DNA of 64,000 nt from Pontederia crassipes (taxonomy: Eukaryota > Streptophyta > Magnoliopsida > Commelinales > Pontederiaceae): the NCBI GenBank assembly GCA_030549335.1, contig CM060197.1:21030501-21094500 (forward strand), given 5' to 3'. The translations under genes were made by a program, and so were the position numbers. Below are positions 1-45,310 of the stretch, in pieces; position 1 is the stretch's first letter; each line of letters begins with the position of its first letter. The notes beneath the pieces were generated by a model, which worked only from the letters and a program-made list of their open reading frames with translations, did no database searches and had not been told where the DNA came from.

Positions 1-1469
1 TAATCCCAAAGATACATATTATTCATGTTTTGGACCATCAAATCAAGATAATACTCAGAGTATGTGATTACGTGCTGCTTTAATAATTGTGATAAACTAT
101 TACTAATTTATTAGGTAAAAAGGGAAGAGGATAAAGTATTTGTGATTTATAGTCATAAAGGTGGTGCTTTAATAATTATGATAATGAATTATGTTTAATA
201 CTAAGGAGTTATACATACAAATTGTGGTGATAATTTGATTAATAATAGAGATATGGGATTAAAATCAGGCCATTAATTAGAAAATGTTATGTTTAATAAT
301 TAGGATATGTAATAAAAAGTGAAAAATGACAAAAAAAAAAGATAAATAATAACATATGGCAATTAGTATCATTAAAATTTTCTAATTAACTTATTTCAAT
401 ATATCATAACATATGGCCTGTGATGTAAATGATTATATATTGACAAATAGAAAGTTAGAACAACATATTGCAATTAAGTCATATTAGAAAACTTGGAAAA
501 TATTATGTATATATTGAAATTATAGATATAGATTTTTCAATGAGTAAAATCTTTAAGTAAAAAAAAAGTGTGATACTAATATGACATCTCATTTAAAAAA
601 TATTTTAATTAGAAAATTTTTTTATTAAATAAAATAATCTTTGTAATATATAAAATATTATCGAATTTGAATAGTCAAATGCTATATTGAACTTATGACT
701 TTGATGTTGACTAATAAATTATTGCATTAACTAATTGCTATTTTTAATATTAATTTACTAATATTTTCTTTCAATATTTTTTAAAAAATCATAAAATAAA
801 AAATATGATACTAATATGACATTTGAATTTTAAAAAATAACATATTTTTATTGTCAATTTATTTTTTATTGAATAAAGTTTGGGTTTTGTAGTATATAAA
901 TGTTATGAGATATGAATAGTCAAATATTATGATAACTTATAATTTTAATGTTGATTAATAAATGATTACATTAATTAATTGTTAACTTTGATACTAATTT
1001 GCTAATATTTTCTTACAAAAAATTCTAAAATTCTAAAAAAAGGATGAATGGTAGAAATGTTATATATAAATATAAATTTATTTATTATGATTTTTCTTAC
1101 AAATTTATCATGAAGCATGATTTTATATTATATATAAATATAAATTTATTTATTATGATATTTCTAAAATGTTAAAACTTTCGTTGTTAAATAATTAAAA
1201 TGATGTATGAAAAATAGACTAATGACGCAAAATTCTTCTAATTGTCCTTAACTTAGGGCGAATTTTTCACTTGAAAAAGCAGAAGAAGTATTAGTTTAGA
1301 AGAGTCTAATTTAATGTTTTCGCTATGTGCTGTAACATTTTAGCAGGTAATGCCACAATGTTCAGGAAGTGATGTACCAAAACTGGATCCCTTTTCCGAT
1401 TTAACTACATGATCGTATTATGCACATCAGCAATGGAGCCGTGGCAAAGTACAAGAATCTTCGTGGGCC
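1..1469. repeat. AT-rich DNA downstream of CALS7 with two diverged direct repeats
   Basis: No coding signal. A unit of about 235 bp appears twice in tandem, near 571-800 and 806-1040; both copies start with a 'gatactaatatgacat' block and share 'gaatagtcaaat' and 'gctaatattttct'-like ends. A second direct repeat, a run of 'tatataaatataaatttatttattatga', occurs near 1061 and 1126. The first bases right of this stretch, read on the minus strand, are the CALS7 3' UTR; I could not choose a polyadenylation site with confidence. Confidence 0.5.
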
Positions 1470-33754
<32,285 letters not shown>

Positions 33755-34194
33755 TGCCACCTAGGCACCTGCTGTTAGTTCCACTTGTTCTTCTTCGACC
33801 GCCGCCGCTTCGTCCTTCCGTGACGAGGAAGAAGAGAGGGCAAAGGGTCTGAGGGGAGATGATGGGCATCGTATTAAGAAGGGGTTTCTTCTGAGTGGCT
33901 TTCCTCTGTGCTTTGTCTTGGCTTTCTTCTTCTTTTTTTTCCCTTCAATTAAATTAATCGCCTTTGCCTTTTGCTTCTTTCTGATGCGGCTTTCTTTTGC
34001 TTTAGACGATGCGCTGCTCCATTTCTTTTTGGATTGTGGAGATGGGGGGCAAATAAAGCAGCGGCCTTTTTGTTCCTTTGGGCATCCCCTCGGCAGCAAG
34101 GAAGGAATGGAGGACGAAAAGGAAGACAAGAGAGGGCGGTGGTCGTCGTCGTCGTCGTCGTCGTGGCGTAGTAGAGGTGTATGCGCTTATGCCT

Positions 34195-34233
<39 letters not shown>

Positions 34234-34539
34234 GGCGCGCCCTTTTGCTTTTTTTCTTGCAGATGGAAGGATGTGTGGTAACATTTCTTTCTTTATGGTA
34301 CACTGTGTTTGTGTTGGGTAATTGTTGGTGAGGTTTCCCCTGGTTGCAAGGTAGGTATATGGTGCTGACGCCTGCCTTGCCTTGTCTGGTTTGTTTTGCT
34401 TGCTGCTGGAACGGAACGTGTGTTCTTGATGATCTCGTCGTAGAGGGTGCAAAGTTGGCAGGAAACACGGCGACTTTGGCAATGTTCGCGGGAGGAGGAT
34501 AAATTTTCGTACAAAAGAACGATGTTATTATTCTTTTAC

Positions 34540-34541
<2 letters not shown>
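33755..34541 (-). promoter_or_regulatory. CALS7 5' flank: leader and proximal promoter with (CT)n
   Basis: The region just upstream of the CALS7 ATG. It is GC-richer than the surroundings and holds (GTC)n at 34142-34165 and (GA)n at 34198-34231, which on the gene strand reads (TC)n/GAC. CT-rich tracts of this kind are common in plant 5' leaders and can bind BPC/GAGA-type factors; that role is an inference. I could not place a TATA box or transcription start. Several lysine- or serine-rich open frames here end or overlap before the ATG and have no family features. Confidence 0.4.

Positions 34542-34593
<52 letters not shown>
34542..34593. repeat. (ATT)n microsatellite
   Basis: About 17 perfect ATT units upstream of CALS7. 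Confidence 0.97.
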
Positions 34594-34595
<2 letters not shown>

Positions 34596-34928
34596 ATTTT
34601 GATTTTTTTTTGCAGTATCGTGTTTCTAAATTTTATCATGATTTTCTCTTTTGTTAACTTTTGTGTTATTTATTATTTTTTCTATTTGTAAAAAAAATAA
34701 AATATCTGTCTATATTTTAATACTTACAAATAATATAATAAATATATAAAAACATAAATATTAAAAAAGAGAGACTTTGACATTATTAATTTGTCAAAAT
34801 ATTTTATTTTATTTTATTTCAAACATTAAAGGAGAGGATAATTCGTGTAAGGGTATTTCAAATTTTTAATAAATATGAAAAATTGAAAAAAAAAATTAGT
34901 GAAATTTAGTGACATTAAATTTAGAGAA

Positions 34929-35303
34929 AAATGTATATGTAGAGCATTTGATGTAGAACGGACATAGAGCACTCATTTTACTTATTATATTAATAAAATA
35001 AATATATATATTAATTTAAATTATATATTAAATAGTAAACATGATTAAGATAAAGATCATCAAATTATTGGACGATCATGATCAAGTTATTTCAACAAAT
35101 ATGATTAATTCAACATTTATAATTTATTTAGTCTTAAATGATACTTTATTATTATCAAATTAACTCAATAAATATATATCACTTCATCTAAAAAGTATAT
35201 GATTAATCTAATCATAAATTATAATTATAAAATTATTTAAATAATGAGAAATAAGCGCTCTACACCAAGATGTAGAGCGAGGTGCTCTACATACTCATTA
35301 ACC
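34929..35303. mobile_element. Candidate TIR element (MITE-like)
   Basis: The left end 'aatgtatatgtagagca' and, ~40 bp further in, 'catagagcactcattttactt' pair with the right end, whose reverse complement reads 'aatgagtatgtagagcac' and 'tgtagagcgcttatttctc'. This gives about 60 bp of imperfect inverted termini around an AT-rich core. The length (~375 bp) fits a MITE; no sure target duplication was seen. Confidence 0.5.
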
Positions 35304-35306
35304 ACT

Positions 35307-35372
35307 TAAATTTATAATTCAGGACTAGATTCGCAAAGTCACTATAGTTCAAAAGATGTTTAAGAAAATAAC

Positions 35373-35463
<91 letters not shown>

Positions 35464-35551
35464 GAAGAAGAAGAATTAGCTCTTAAATTTATAATTCATG
35501 ATTAGATGCGCAAAGTCACTATAGTTCAAGAGATGTTTAAGAAAATAACCC

Positions 35552-35607
<56 letters not shown>
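35307..35607. repeat. Tandem duplication carrying (AAT)n arrays
   Basis: A ~66-bp sequence ('aatttataattca.ga.tagat.cgcaaagtcac' to 'aagaaaataac') followed by (AAT)n occurs twice: 35307-35462 and 35482-35607. The two unique parts differ at only a few bases. The layout is the same as the duplicated (GT)n unit at 19907-20352. Confidence 0.9.
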
Positions 35608-37553
35608 GGATGAAGTTGATACAAAACTTATTCTTACGAGGTACTTTAACTTATTTCACTAACTATTGTGACCAATTATTCTAAGTTTACTAATTATTTC
35701 ACTAACTAGATTTATCAATTTTTTCAAACATGTTATAAAAAATTAAAAATCGTACAAAATAATAAAGTAATATTAAAATAATATAAGCACGGAGAGGCCT
35801 CTCTACGCACAATCCCCCTCCCCCTTCCTCTCTCCTAAGTAGTTATATATTGAAAGATAATCAATCGGGTGAATAAGTTTATGAAATAATAACAATATGG
35901 AGTAGTAGACATCAATATAAGATTGCATATCATAAACTTAATTTATCAAAATTAATAAATAAAATATCAATGTCACCTTTTGTGAATTAACCCATGCTGA
36001 GTTGAGTCTAACACGGGCTACATTTTGTGAGTGCTACCTAAATTCAAATAAAAAACATGTCCTATGAGATAACTTGAGCTAGGTTGGTCATGACCTTGTG
36101 ACGTGCTTTTGGTTGCTGTGGACTCAGCCCACGTACGACCTAGGATCAGCCCGATTACTAATTAAGTTCATGTCATGATAGGAACATGGGTCGGGTTTGA
36201 TGGAACTTGACTCGGGTTCCAGATTGATCACATCGACCCTTGTTAAACTTGTCTAGATAGTTAGAAACTTGATCCGAGTACTATCCCTATGTGTAGATCC
36301 ATAGGGTACATGAACTTGATTAAGAGGAGTCTGGCTAGGGTTTTGACATTGTTTGGCATGTGCATGGTAAACTCGAACTGGATTGCTTGAAATCTAATCC
36401 AGGTTTCATGATGTTGGCATCATGCACCATGATGGAACAACACAACTTTTTGGTGAGGTTTCGTCAAAATAAACTTCTTAGGACCCTTGCTATCATATTA
36501 TATAGATAATTGACAATAATAGGACTTTAATTAAATCTTAATAACATGAAATTCTATTGTTACGCATTCATCTAAGGTTGATGGAATGATTTACTTACCT
36601 TTCAATTTCCTACGTGGATTCTTCCCCTTGATCTGCTTCCTTGTTGGTGATCCTCAAAGGTCCTCCGACGTCGCAATGAACTTCGTTCTTGCCTTTCTTC
36701 CTCTAATGATGCGGTTTGAACAATAAGAAAAGAGAAAGAAGGAGAAGGAGAGAGAAAGAGGACATGACATAAAACTTTTGAGATGGTTCCTCCCCCCTTA
36801 ACCTGATTATCCTGTCATGACAGGCATGCTCTGATTCACGATCTCCATTGTTTGTGCTCTTTTGCTCTTCTGCATGCGATGTTAAAGATGGATAGTTGAA
36901 GTGAAATTACATGAAGGTAAGGATACAACTAGGTTAAACGGAGATAGGTTAAGAAATTTAATAGATAATTGAGTAGTTATACTCATTTAATGTCATAATA
37001 GTATTCTTTATACAAAAAATAATAATACTATCTTATTAATTCCAAATTTTTGTGAGGTTAACTAACTATTATTATTATTATCTATTCCGTTATGGCATTT
37101 TTCTTGGGTTTGACAACATTATTAACTAAAGTAAATCATAACATTAATTTTATATTTATATAATTTTATCTACTAAATTCATAATTATTGAACAAAAAGC
37201 TAATTACACTTAATCACGTCAATATAGTTGCAGAAGAATACTTTATTCAAATTTAATATTTTGTATGTTTTAACTCAAGATAACAACACTTTCATTTTAT
37301 ATGTGTTTCAAGCTTTACTTTAGCATTTAACTCTTTTAATAATATAAATAAATTTCATTAACCATGTTTATAAGAATATAAATTCATTAATTATTGTTAA
37401 ACAAAAAGTAAATTAAACATTTTATCTGCTAAATTATTGACTTGTTTAATATTATTTTTCATTTAAATGATTTATATTATTATATTGTGAAATGAAATTT
37501 GTTTAATTTAGTTTAGCATCATGCAATATATGCTATGTAAATCAATGTAAATA

Positions 37554-37554
<1 letters not shown>
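35608..37554. other. Unclassified intergenic DNA
   Basis: About 1.9 kb without a convincing reading frame. A pyrimidine-rich spot (35805-35840) includes the palindrome gagaggcctctc. The stretch 36000-36900 is less AT-rich and looks repeat-derived, but no LTR end, PBS or protein motif was recognised. Confidence 0.4.

Positions 37555-37581
<27 letters not shown>
37555..37581. repeat. (CT)n microsatellite
   Basis: About 13 CT units, followed by a less AT-rich stretch (37582-37980) with further 'ctctct' clusters and repeated 'gagtgcagg' motifs but no gene. Confidence 0.9.
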
Positions 37582-37584
<3 letters not shown>

Positions 37585-37981
37585 TCATGCACGAGTGCAA
37601 GGTTGGCTACCGTGCAACAATTCCAACATCTTTCTCACTAGAGAGTGCAGGGGCAACCACTACGTCACACTATATGCTCCTGATCTCTCTCTCAATCCAA
37701 CGAGTGCAGGGGACTGCCATGCACTCGATCTGTCTCTATCTCTCTAGCGAGTGGGGCAGTTGGTACATTGTACTATCCTCCCACTGCATGATCTACATGA
37801 AATGATGATCCAGTTGTTGTGTGATCCAAGTGCTTTCGATCTCTCATGCGAGTGTAGGACGATCTCTCTCTCTCTTCCCCCTCACATGCTTCGATGAATG
37901 CAAAAAGATGGTGACATCGACCATATCCATAGGCAAATGTAAGAAGGCGCAACATCAACTATACTTCAGCTATATTTCTCA

Positions 37982-39330
37982 CGAGAAATACAAATAGTCG
38001 TGGCTTTTTCTTATGATTTGGATGAGGCCATGTGTGTGTTGCCTTTGATCCATGGATGAATGGATCCAAATGCGCATGATACCCATGCAAAGTAGCGCCA
38101 TCTTTGCATACTCACTTTACCCTATTAAAAAATATTAGTATGATTCAAGAAAACATGCAATCAAAATTATGGTAATATTAATAAAGATCTATTTTGTTAC
38201 CTCATAAAATGCTATTGAACGAAAGACATTCGTCAGAGAGGATCACATTCACAATCCCTCTAATGGTATCCATATTAACATCTAATAGTTGTTCAATCTA
38301 TGATTCAATTGAATTATCATTCAATTAAGATTGCCCTATTGAGTTTAGAGTACACATTTCGTCCATTGTCTAATATCTCTCACTTATACTTAACTCAATA
38401 TACCTTTAGTGCATACATTGATTCATCTTATCAAGAAAAATAGTGATTTTGGTGTATATAATGTGTATTAACTTTTAACACATATCTTATTTATTGATTT
38501 AATTAATTTATCTTTCATTATAGTGTGCAATGTGATCAAGTTAGGCATGTGTTAGACACCTGACAAGCTTGATCAATTTGAAATCAAATAATCCAAAACA
38601 TCTTCTCAATAGTTTTTATTTTTGTGTGACTCATTAGGTTCATATTAACTATAGTCATAAATCAAATTCATCATACAATATTTGATAGTACTATTTATCG
38701 ATATTATCAAATAAATTGTGTGATGTCTTGGTCTCTAGTAGTAAGAATATTAACGAACCTATAAGATGATATACATACATGTATAGTTCATCCACATTTT
38801 CTATATCCTGATTGAGATTAATATGACATGGTGGAATGTTAGACCGTTAATCTCAATGCATAAATAGATTGATAAACATATTCAAAGAATATTAAGAACT
38901 CATCATATCGTTATGGCCACAAACTTTGTTTATCCGTCTTTATTATCATATTAAACATCTCTCTTTATAATAATTATATATTCAATTTTGAATACTCATG
39001 TATTTTGTATATCCCTAATGGATGTTATTAAATATTCATTTTTAATGCATAAAAATATTTACAATTTCATAAGATATCAATGATATCTCATGTCAAAGTA
39101 CCAAGTATACAATCATATTAAAATATAGAAAAAAAACTTGCTAATAGACCAACCAACAAATTTTTCATGCAGGTCAGTTCAGTGAAGTTGTTCTCGAACA
39201 AATACTTGTGCATTCATTATGATGCATAATGAGGACTAATATCATCAAACTTTTGACCCACGAAATACGTAATCACCTAACTAGATTGAAGTTGTCCTAT
39301 CATCAATCTTTTAGATAACGAACATCAAAT
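37982..39330. other. Unclassified AT-rich, probably repeat-derived DNA
   Basis: No coding frame or element ends found. It abuts the minus-strand LTR fragment that ends at 39331, so it may be old transposon sequence. Confidence 0.35.
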
Positions 39331-40730
39331 TGTAATACTTCAAAAATTTACTCTAAAACTAAGTGCAATTAAAGAAATTTTGATGTGTTACCCATCATCA
39401 CATGATCATAAGAAAAAGATTTATACACATTACAATGAAAGACTTTGAATAAGATTTAAAATACTTTCAGCGTAAGACTTCATAAAATCAATTAAGTTCA
39501 TATTACCATTATAAATAAGTCAAATGTTCAACTAGCAATTGATAGGGACAAAATTTTGACATAAAACATAAATTAACATTAATTGTTCGTGAAACATTTG
39601 TAACATAAATAATCTAATAGACTCGAGTACTACATTATAACGTCATTCATCCCTATTCCATGTGCAACTTCTTGTCAATAGTTGAGCTGCCATAGTCCTA
39701 ATCTTGATTACCTATACAGATCTAGGGTTTATGAGTTTCAGTTAGAATATGTAAAGTTCATACATGAAAAAGAAAATGCATTAATGATATGAGTTAATCA
39801 TGATCCTCTATATGTCAAACATAACTTTACATATCACATTTTATCATGAACATAATATAGATACATCATAATCATACTTGTGGCATATAACATACATCAT
39901 TTCATTATAAATAAGCATAAAAAGTCACTTTGTACTTATAATGCTTTACGCTCATTTTTGTGGCATGACTTCCAAGATTATTTTATAACCCTTCGGACAT
40001 TACTTTTTTTTTGTCATCATCCTAACTTTTTCCTTTTATCATAAGAGACTTTGAAGTTAATCTGATTAATATTTATTTTAAAATAATATTTAATCTTGAT
40101 TTAGTTGAAGAATGATGTCATTATCATCACATAAGTTATCTAGACCTTGGAGACGTCATGCTCCATTTGTCCTCGGGCAACTTATGAACACGCATACCTT
40201 TACGGGTATGAACAACTTTATCCTCGAAAAATATAAATACACACTGTGTAAGAACGTCATTTCCCAACTGTACTTTGATGGGTGACATAAAACTTATTTT
40301 TCAATTGGTTCATTATGCTTTTACAATTATCAAACATTTACGCCTCTTGGGTTTTTGTATTTTAACCTAATTATAGTTGAGCATGCATAATGTTTATCTA
40401 GGTGTGTAATATAATCAATAATCATTGATACATAACTTTTACTTCGAAACCTATGTTTAAAATATCCTATATAATAATTTTCATCGTTCATGGCCATGAA
40501 ACACTAGTCACACATGTGACTATGCCAGTCACTGTCGTGAATTAGGCTTCTCGAGTGTTGATGTGGAGAAACTTTATATATGCTTTCACCCTTATTTTGC
40601 ATGCATTCATTCTATAAATTGTTATGCTTTCAACTTTTAGTGCATGCTTTATCTTCAAATGTAGAGATTCATAATTCTCCACATCTAACTAATGTTATTG
40701 TAAAAGGTTTAATTTGTGTGTTATTGATGC
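39331..40730 (-). repeat. LTR fragment of the intron-38 Gypsy family, reverse orientation
   Basis: Read on the minus strand it follows the 5' LTR at 3467-5726: a palindrome cluster (40490-40560), then 'catgcatgctcaacta.aattaggttaaaata' (~40330-40390), 'gcagctcaact' (~39690), 'aaagtctt' repeats (~39440-39490), and an end in GTATTACA at 39331, comparable to GCGTTACA. The start of the LTR (first ~430 bp) is missing, replaced by the sequence from ~40730 on. No PBS follows on the minus strand, so it is a solo or 3' LTR fragment. Confidence 0.75.
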
Positions 40731-40818
40731 CCTATTTCTTGTAGAAGCTCTTGTTCGACCATAATAAAAGTCACCATTTTGCAACAGTTGAGGGTACTCA
40801 TATGATTTCTACCTTCAG

Positions 40819-40971
40819 CCGGTTCCTTTGGGCGATTTTGATGCACAGAAGCAATCAGTTCATCATCCTTCACTAGTGGAAGATGGGAAGCTTCCTGTAG
40901 ACATCCTTGAGGCACTAAAGAACAAAGACAAGATAACGGGGCAGTTGACAAGAAAAAGGGCGGCAAAGTAA
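40819..40971 (+). pseudogene. Unidentified exon-like coding fragment
   Basis: Preceded by a good acceptor-like 'tgatttctaccttcag', an open stretch reads PVPLGDFDAQKQSVHHPSLV then VDILEALKNKDKITGQLTRK and stops after RAAK (TAA 40969-40971). Composition is like a real charged C-terminus and unlike the AT-rich surroundings. I do not recognise the protein. It could be the last exon of a captured host gene, or the end of a 3' open frame of an Athila-type element, since a purine tract and LTR start follow within 180 bp. Low certainty. Confidence 0.35.
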
Positions 40972-41149
40972 AAGGAAATGGGGCCTTCTTTTTGGGCCAT
41001 TACTTTCTGGGTGGGGAGGCGAGATGAGGAGAGGATTGATTTTTCCTTTGGAGAATAATTTTCTGTGCAATGGAGATTTGTATGATGGGATGTGTTGTGT
41101 CACTTATGAAAACTTTATGTAACTAACTAGCAAACTAAGGCTGGGGGAT

Positions 41150-42463
41150 GTCGAACTTAGGATGTTGTATTCTTCGTAGGATTTTTGGTTTTCATGATAG
41201 ACAGCTTGATCAATTTTTGTTTTTCATTCTATGCTACATTGCTTGCTTTCTATGATTAATTCCTTTCAATGTGTTTGATGATTGAGCTAAGGAACTTGTT
41301 CGATTGTAACTCGAGAGTGTATTCTAATCCTCTATTCAGCTAAATGCCGAGAGGTAGTGAGCTGAATAGAGTCATCATTTTGCATTCGAACAAGTTTCTT
41401 GGATGTGATGTTTGTGTTTATGCGATGTTAGTTAGTAGGTTACTTGCTTAGGCTCAATGCTTACTCATCTGACTTCATTGTGTTATTTATTTTTCATTTA
41501 TCTTTCTGGTTTAGCCTTATCGAATCAAGAACTTCTCGCCCAAGATGAAATCTTAATCTTCCTGTTTCAGTGGATGAGCTAAGAGGACCTGCAGGAGCGG
41601 AGTTACATTCTAAGACATCGTCGAGGGTTAGCTCTTCAGTTTAATCTGGAGCCCTTTACCTGATTTTCGTGAACTTCACCACTTTCCGTTACAGAGGTAT
41701 CTCACCAAGAGGGCTATCATATTCGATGGAATCCAATGCAGGCCAAGAGGTCAATTGGAGTTTCTATCTTCGTTTGGAGATCCTTTGAGTCGGTGAGTAC
41801 GTGAAGTAACAACTCAATATTCACCAAGAGAAAATAATGCACTAATTCGCAAGAGTGTCCACCGAGATGAGCAGTCAATCCTTCTGGCATGTGCGATCTC
41901 GATCATTAGTGTTTGCAAGAGCATTACTTGAAGAATCAAGTGTTTATCTATCACAAAAATGCGTCTATGCATATGATGGAAGGTGGTCGCCACCTCACTT
42001 ATATTTTAATGTTTTAAGAATACTAATTCTAGATGAAAACATCCCCCATAAGTCCTTAGTGTCAAAGCATATTGTTAGTCAAATCTTTTGTTCTCATTTC
42101 TTGCTCTCCAATTCTTTCACAAAATCGAAAAACCATAAAAATTAGTGTAGTTGATTACTACGAGAACTTTAGTTTATCTTCTTTGGACAATCTTCTTTCC
42201 ATTCAGCGAATAGGGATTTTCAATTGGGATTTGCAACTGGTTCCTTAGGACGAACCTCAAGCACTACAATGACTATCGTATACTTGCAGTTCTCTTCATG
42301 ATTGTGTAAAATAATTATAAATTTTAAAGCTTATTCAGAGTTTCTTGTGAAGTAAGGGTATTTGTCTATGCGAGGGCATTCTGACATCTAGGGGTAATTA
42401 CCCTTGAGACGTTGCCTTTTCACATAAGGTGTGGCATTTTATGTGGTTTTAAAATGATTTGAG
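41150..42463 (+). repeat. 5' LTR of Athila-type element
   Basis: Starts near TGTCGAACTTAGG just after a purine tract ggctgggggA, and ends GATTTGAGTCA before the PBS. It matches 54812-56158: both carry 'ttcattctatgct.cattgcttgctttctatgatt', 'gagaggtagtgagctgaata' and 'agcagtcaatccttct'. A ~150-bp block present in the 3' copy (about 55110-55240) is missing here. Confidence 0.8.
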
Positions 42464-42490
42464 TCAAGTTTGTGGTGTTGTTGCTGGGGA
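42464..42490 (+). other. Athila-type primer-binding site
   Basis: The sequence TTTGTGGTGTTGTTGCTGGGGA after the LTR end differs from the standard Athila PBS mainly by C-to-T changes, as expected of methylated, decaying DNA. Confidence 0.7.
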
Positions 42491-42779
42491 GACTTTATCG
42501 TCACGCACCCTAGTTCCAAAAACTTTATCGAAAACCAATTTATATTATTTTATATCGCCCTTTTTGTCACAATTAACCTTTCTATTCAATTGAGTTTTCT
42601 TTTCTTTAGATTCATTTATATTATTTTATATCATCTTTCTTTTCTTTTCTATTCAATTAACTCCACATCACCTCTCTTTTTCTTCCTACTTATTTATTTT
42701 TCTTTCTACGCTTTCTCTAACTGAAACTAACCCACTAACCTTACGTGTTGCACTGACAGATATCATTCTCAAACTAGTG

Positions 42780-44150
42780 AAGGAGAGATATTTCAACCTG
42801 ACTTTGGTGGTGATTTTGATCTTGAACTCTTAGGTAATTTGAGAAGAAGAAGAAGATCTTGACGTCGTGCAGCACAACAAGGAGGAAAAAATCTTCATCA
42901 AAATATGGAAGCTAAAGATCCTAATGCTTTGTGTCATCTATAAGAGTTTTGCACACATTCTATTGTCGGAATCGCAACTAGAATTCGACGACCATCTAGC
43001 AGTGAATCATTTCCTGTTGAATCAAGATCCTAATCAACTCTTGATCACTTTACTGGAGCTATCTTCCCATTCTCTTTGAAGGAGAAAGCCAAAATGTGGA
43101 TAAGATCCGTAGAGCTAAATACAATTCGAACATGGGATCATCTCATGACAGCCTTCTTTACACGATTCTTTCCACCTAGAAAAATAGTTGGAATGAGGAA
43201 TCAAATTACTTCTTTCTATCAATATGATGTCGAGGCACTTCACGAAGCATGGGAGTGATTTACAAATATGATAAGATTGTGTCCTCACCATGGATTAAAA
43301 AAAATGGACAATTGCCCAGACCTTTTATGGCGGCTTAATAGCTCAGTCCAAAGCATGCCTAGATTCAGTTGCTTGAGGAACTTTTCATGGCAAAAAATGC
43401 CAATTAAGGATATGAACTGATAAAAAAGATAGCTTTGAATTTCAAGAATTGGATGCAACAAGAAAGAGTGAACATGCAGAAGCCTGAAGACTAAAAGTAC
43501 TCGACACAAATAATTGGGATTTGATCACATCACGAGTGGAAAATATTGTAAAAAAAGTAATGCAGAAAGTAAATGTATTCGATATAGAATCTAGTACTCC
43601 TAATCCTTATCTTGCAATGGGAGCTATGTGTGACCTTTGTTAATCACCCGATCATATGACCACAACTTGTCCAGGTTTCAATTATTAAATAGAAGATGCA
43701 TCAATGGACCAAGCCAATGCCTTAGTCCCTTATTATCCGAATGCAACAGGTTCAAATCAAAATCAATACAATGCAAGACAGCCATGGATTTGAATCCAAA
43801 ATCATCCTATTTCTCTTACGGAGGGAACAACTACATCTGACCACCTCAAGGTCAAAATCAGAGTCAAGCTAGACCTTCCCAAGGTCAACAACCATTTCAA
43901 ATTCTCAACCGACCACAAAATTCGATACCACAACTCTTTGTTTGCCAACAGCTTGCTTTGCCACCTCCACTCGAGCCTTTAGGAACTTCAGCAGTGGAGC
44001 AAATGATTCAAAATCTCTTGAAGCAACAGGAAGTTCAGAATGAGAACATGAAGCAACTCTTTGAGAAGGTCCAAGGACTCACTGCTCATAACAAGATATT
44101 GGAGAATCAAATAGCTCAACAACTAGACTCATCCTAGCCAACCTCAACAA
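42780..44150 (+). pseudogene. Athila gag remnant
   Basis: The gag core is readable as HFTGAIFPFSLKEKAKMWIR then TWDHLMTAFFTRFFPP and RNQITSFYQYDVEALHEAWE (43035-43258), the typical Athila pattern. Downstream, frameshifted LCPHHGLKK and a later Pro/Gln-rich region (43800-44100) follow. Stops are frequent. Confidence 0.8.
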
Positions 44151-44686
44151 AATCCTTGCTAAGAAGTGGGAAGCAATTGTCTGGTCTGAAAATGCCCAAA
44201 CCGACACCCACCAAGGAATCAACCAAGATAGCTACAAACGCTTATGAGAAAAAGAACTTGGAGACAAATCAACCTCAAAAATCTACAACTAAGAACTGAC
44301 AAACTGAAGATGACATTCGACTTCAAAAGAAGGACAACAATGAAGACAATCATGTTGATCCATCTAAGTTACCATTTCCTCAAATATTAGCTAAAAATCA
44401 TAGTGATCAACAATTCCTTAAATTCATGGAAGTTCTAAAGAAATTTCATATCAACATCCCTTTTGTCGAAGGAATACAACAAATGCCCACGTACGCTAAG
44501 TTTTCTAAAGGAGATCCTGGCCAGAAAAAGGAAAGCCGTCATCCAAGAGATAGTAGCCCTGACTGAAGAAGTTAGTGCTACAATCTAGAATAAGTTGCCT
44601 CCTAAACTAAACAATATTGGTAGTTTCTCAATTTCTTGTGAAATTTTGGAGTAGCAAATATGAAACCTACCAACATGATTCTCTAG

Positions 44687-45310
44687 TTGGTTAACAAATA
44701 CATAAAACATTATCAAGGAATTTTGGAAGATGTCCCAATTGAAGTGGGAAAGTTCTTCAAACTGGCTGACTTTGTTGTTCTCGACATGAAAGAAGATACA
44801 AACACACCCCAAATCCTAGGAAAATCCTTCCTAGTAACTGCAGGCACAATCATTGATATTACAAATGGTAAATTGTTTTTCCAGCTTGTTGATGAAACAA
44901 TCAAGTTCAATTTGTCAAGGGCAATGAAGCATCCGAATTATGATGATGTTCATGAAGTTGAAGACATCGTTAAGCTTACGGTACATGAAGTTTTAAATCT
45001 CATACTTCTTAAAGATCCACTTCAACAATGCCTCATTAAAGATGAAGAAGTTACTACGACCATCTCGGACCAGTGCTTGTTAGAATTACTCAGCAGTGAA
45101 GAAGAGTTAACCGAGGGAAATAACGCCAGACCACTAGATACCCCCCCATCACCTATGTACCCTTACATCCAAGATCTGATGCCAGGAAGTCGCAGAAACA
45201 AAAGTATCAATCCTCGTTATGAATTTCTTGGACCTAATTCCTCATTTTCAGTGATTGCCAAATCTACACAAACAAACCAAATCACTTTTGAATGTCCCAG
45301 AAAAGCCTAG
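44687..45310 (+). pseudogene. Athila protease region
   Basis: An open stretch reads QGILEDVPIEVGKFFKLADF and VVLDMKEDTNTPQILGKSFL, then VDETIKFNLSRAMKHP: the C-terminal half of an Athila aspartic protease. The active-site DLGAS block expected ~60 residues earlier is absent (stops at about 44650-44690), so it is inactive. Confidence 0.75.

Noticed and set aside
33755..33760. Upstream in-frame GTG as the CALS7 start
   Set aside because: The frame stays open to 33760 but only with GTG; the ATG at 33754-33752 has a good context and is the natural plant start.
33761..34129. Lysine/serine-rich minus-strand frame just before CALS7
   Set aside because: It lies in the likely 5' leader, is low-complexity, ends right at the CALS7 start, and resembles no protein family.
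40721..40966. Minus-strand frame of 81 codons
   Set aside because: Antisense of the better exon-like plus-strand fragment; no features of its own.
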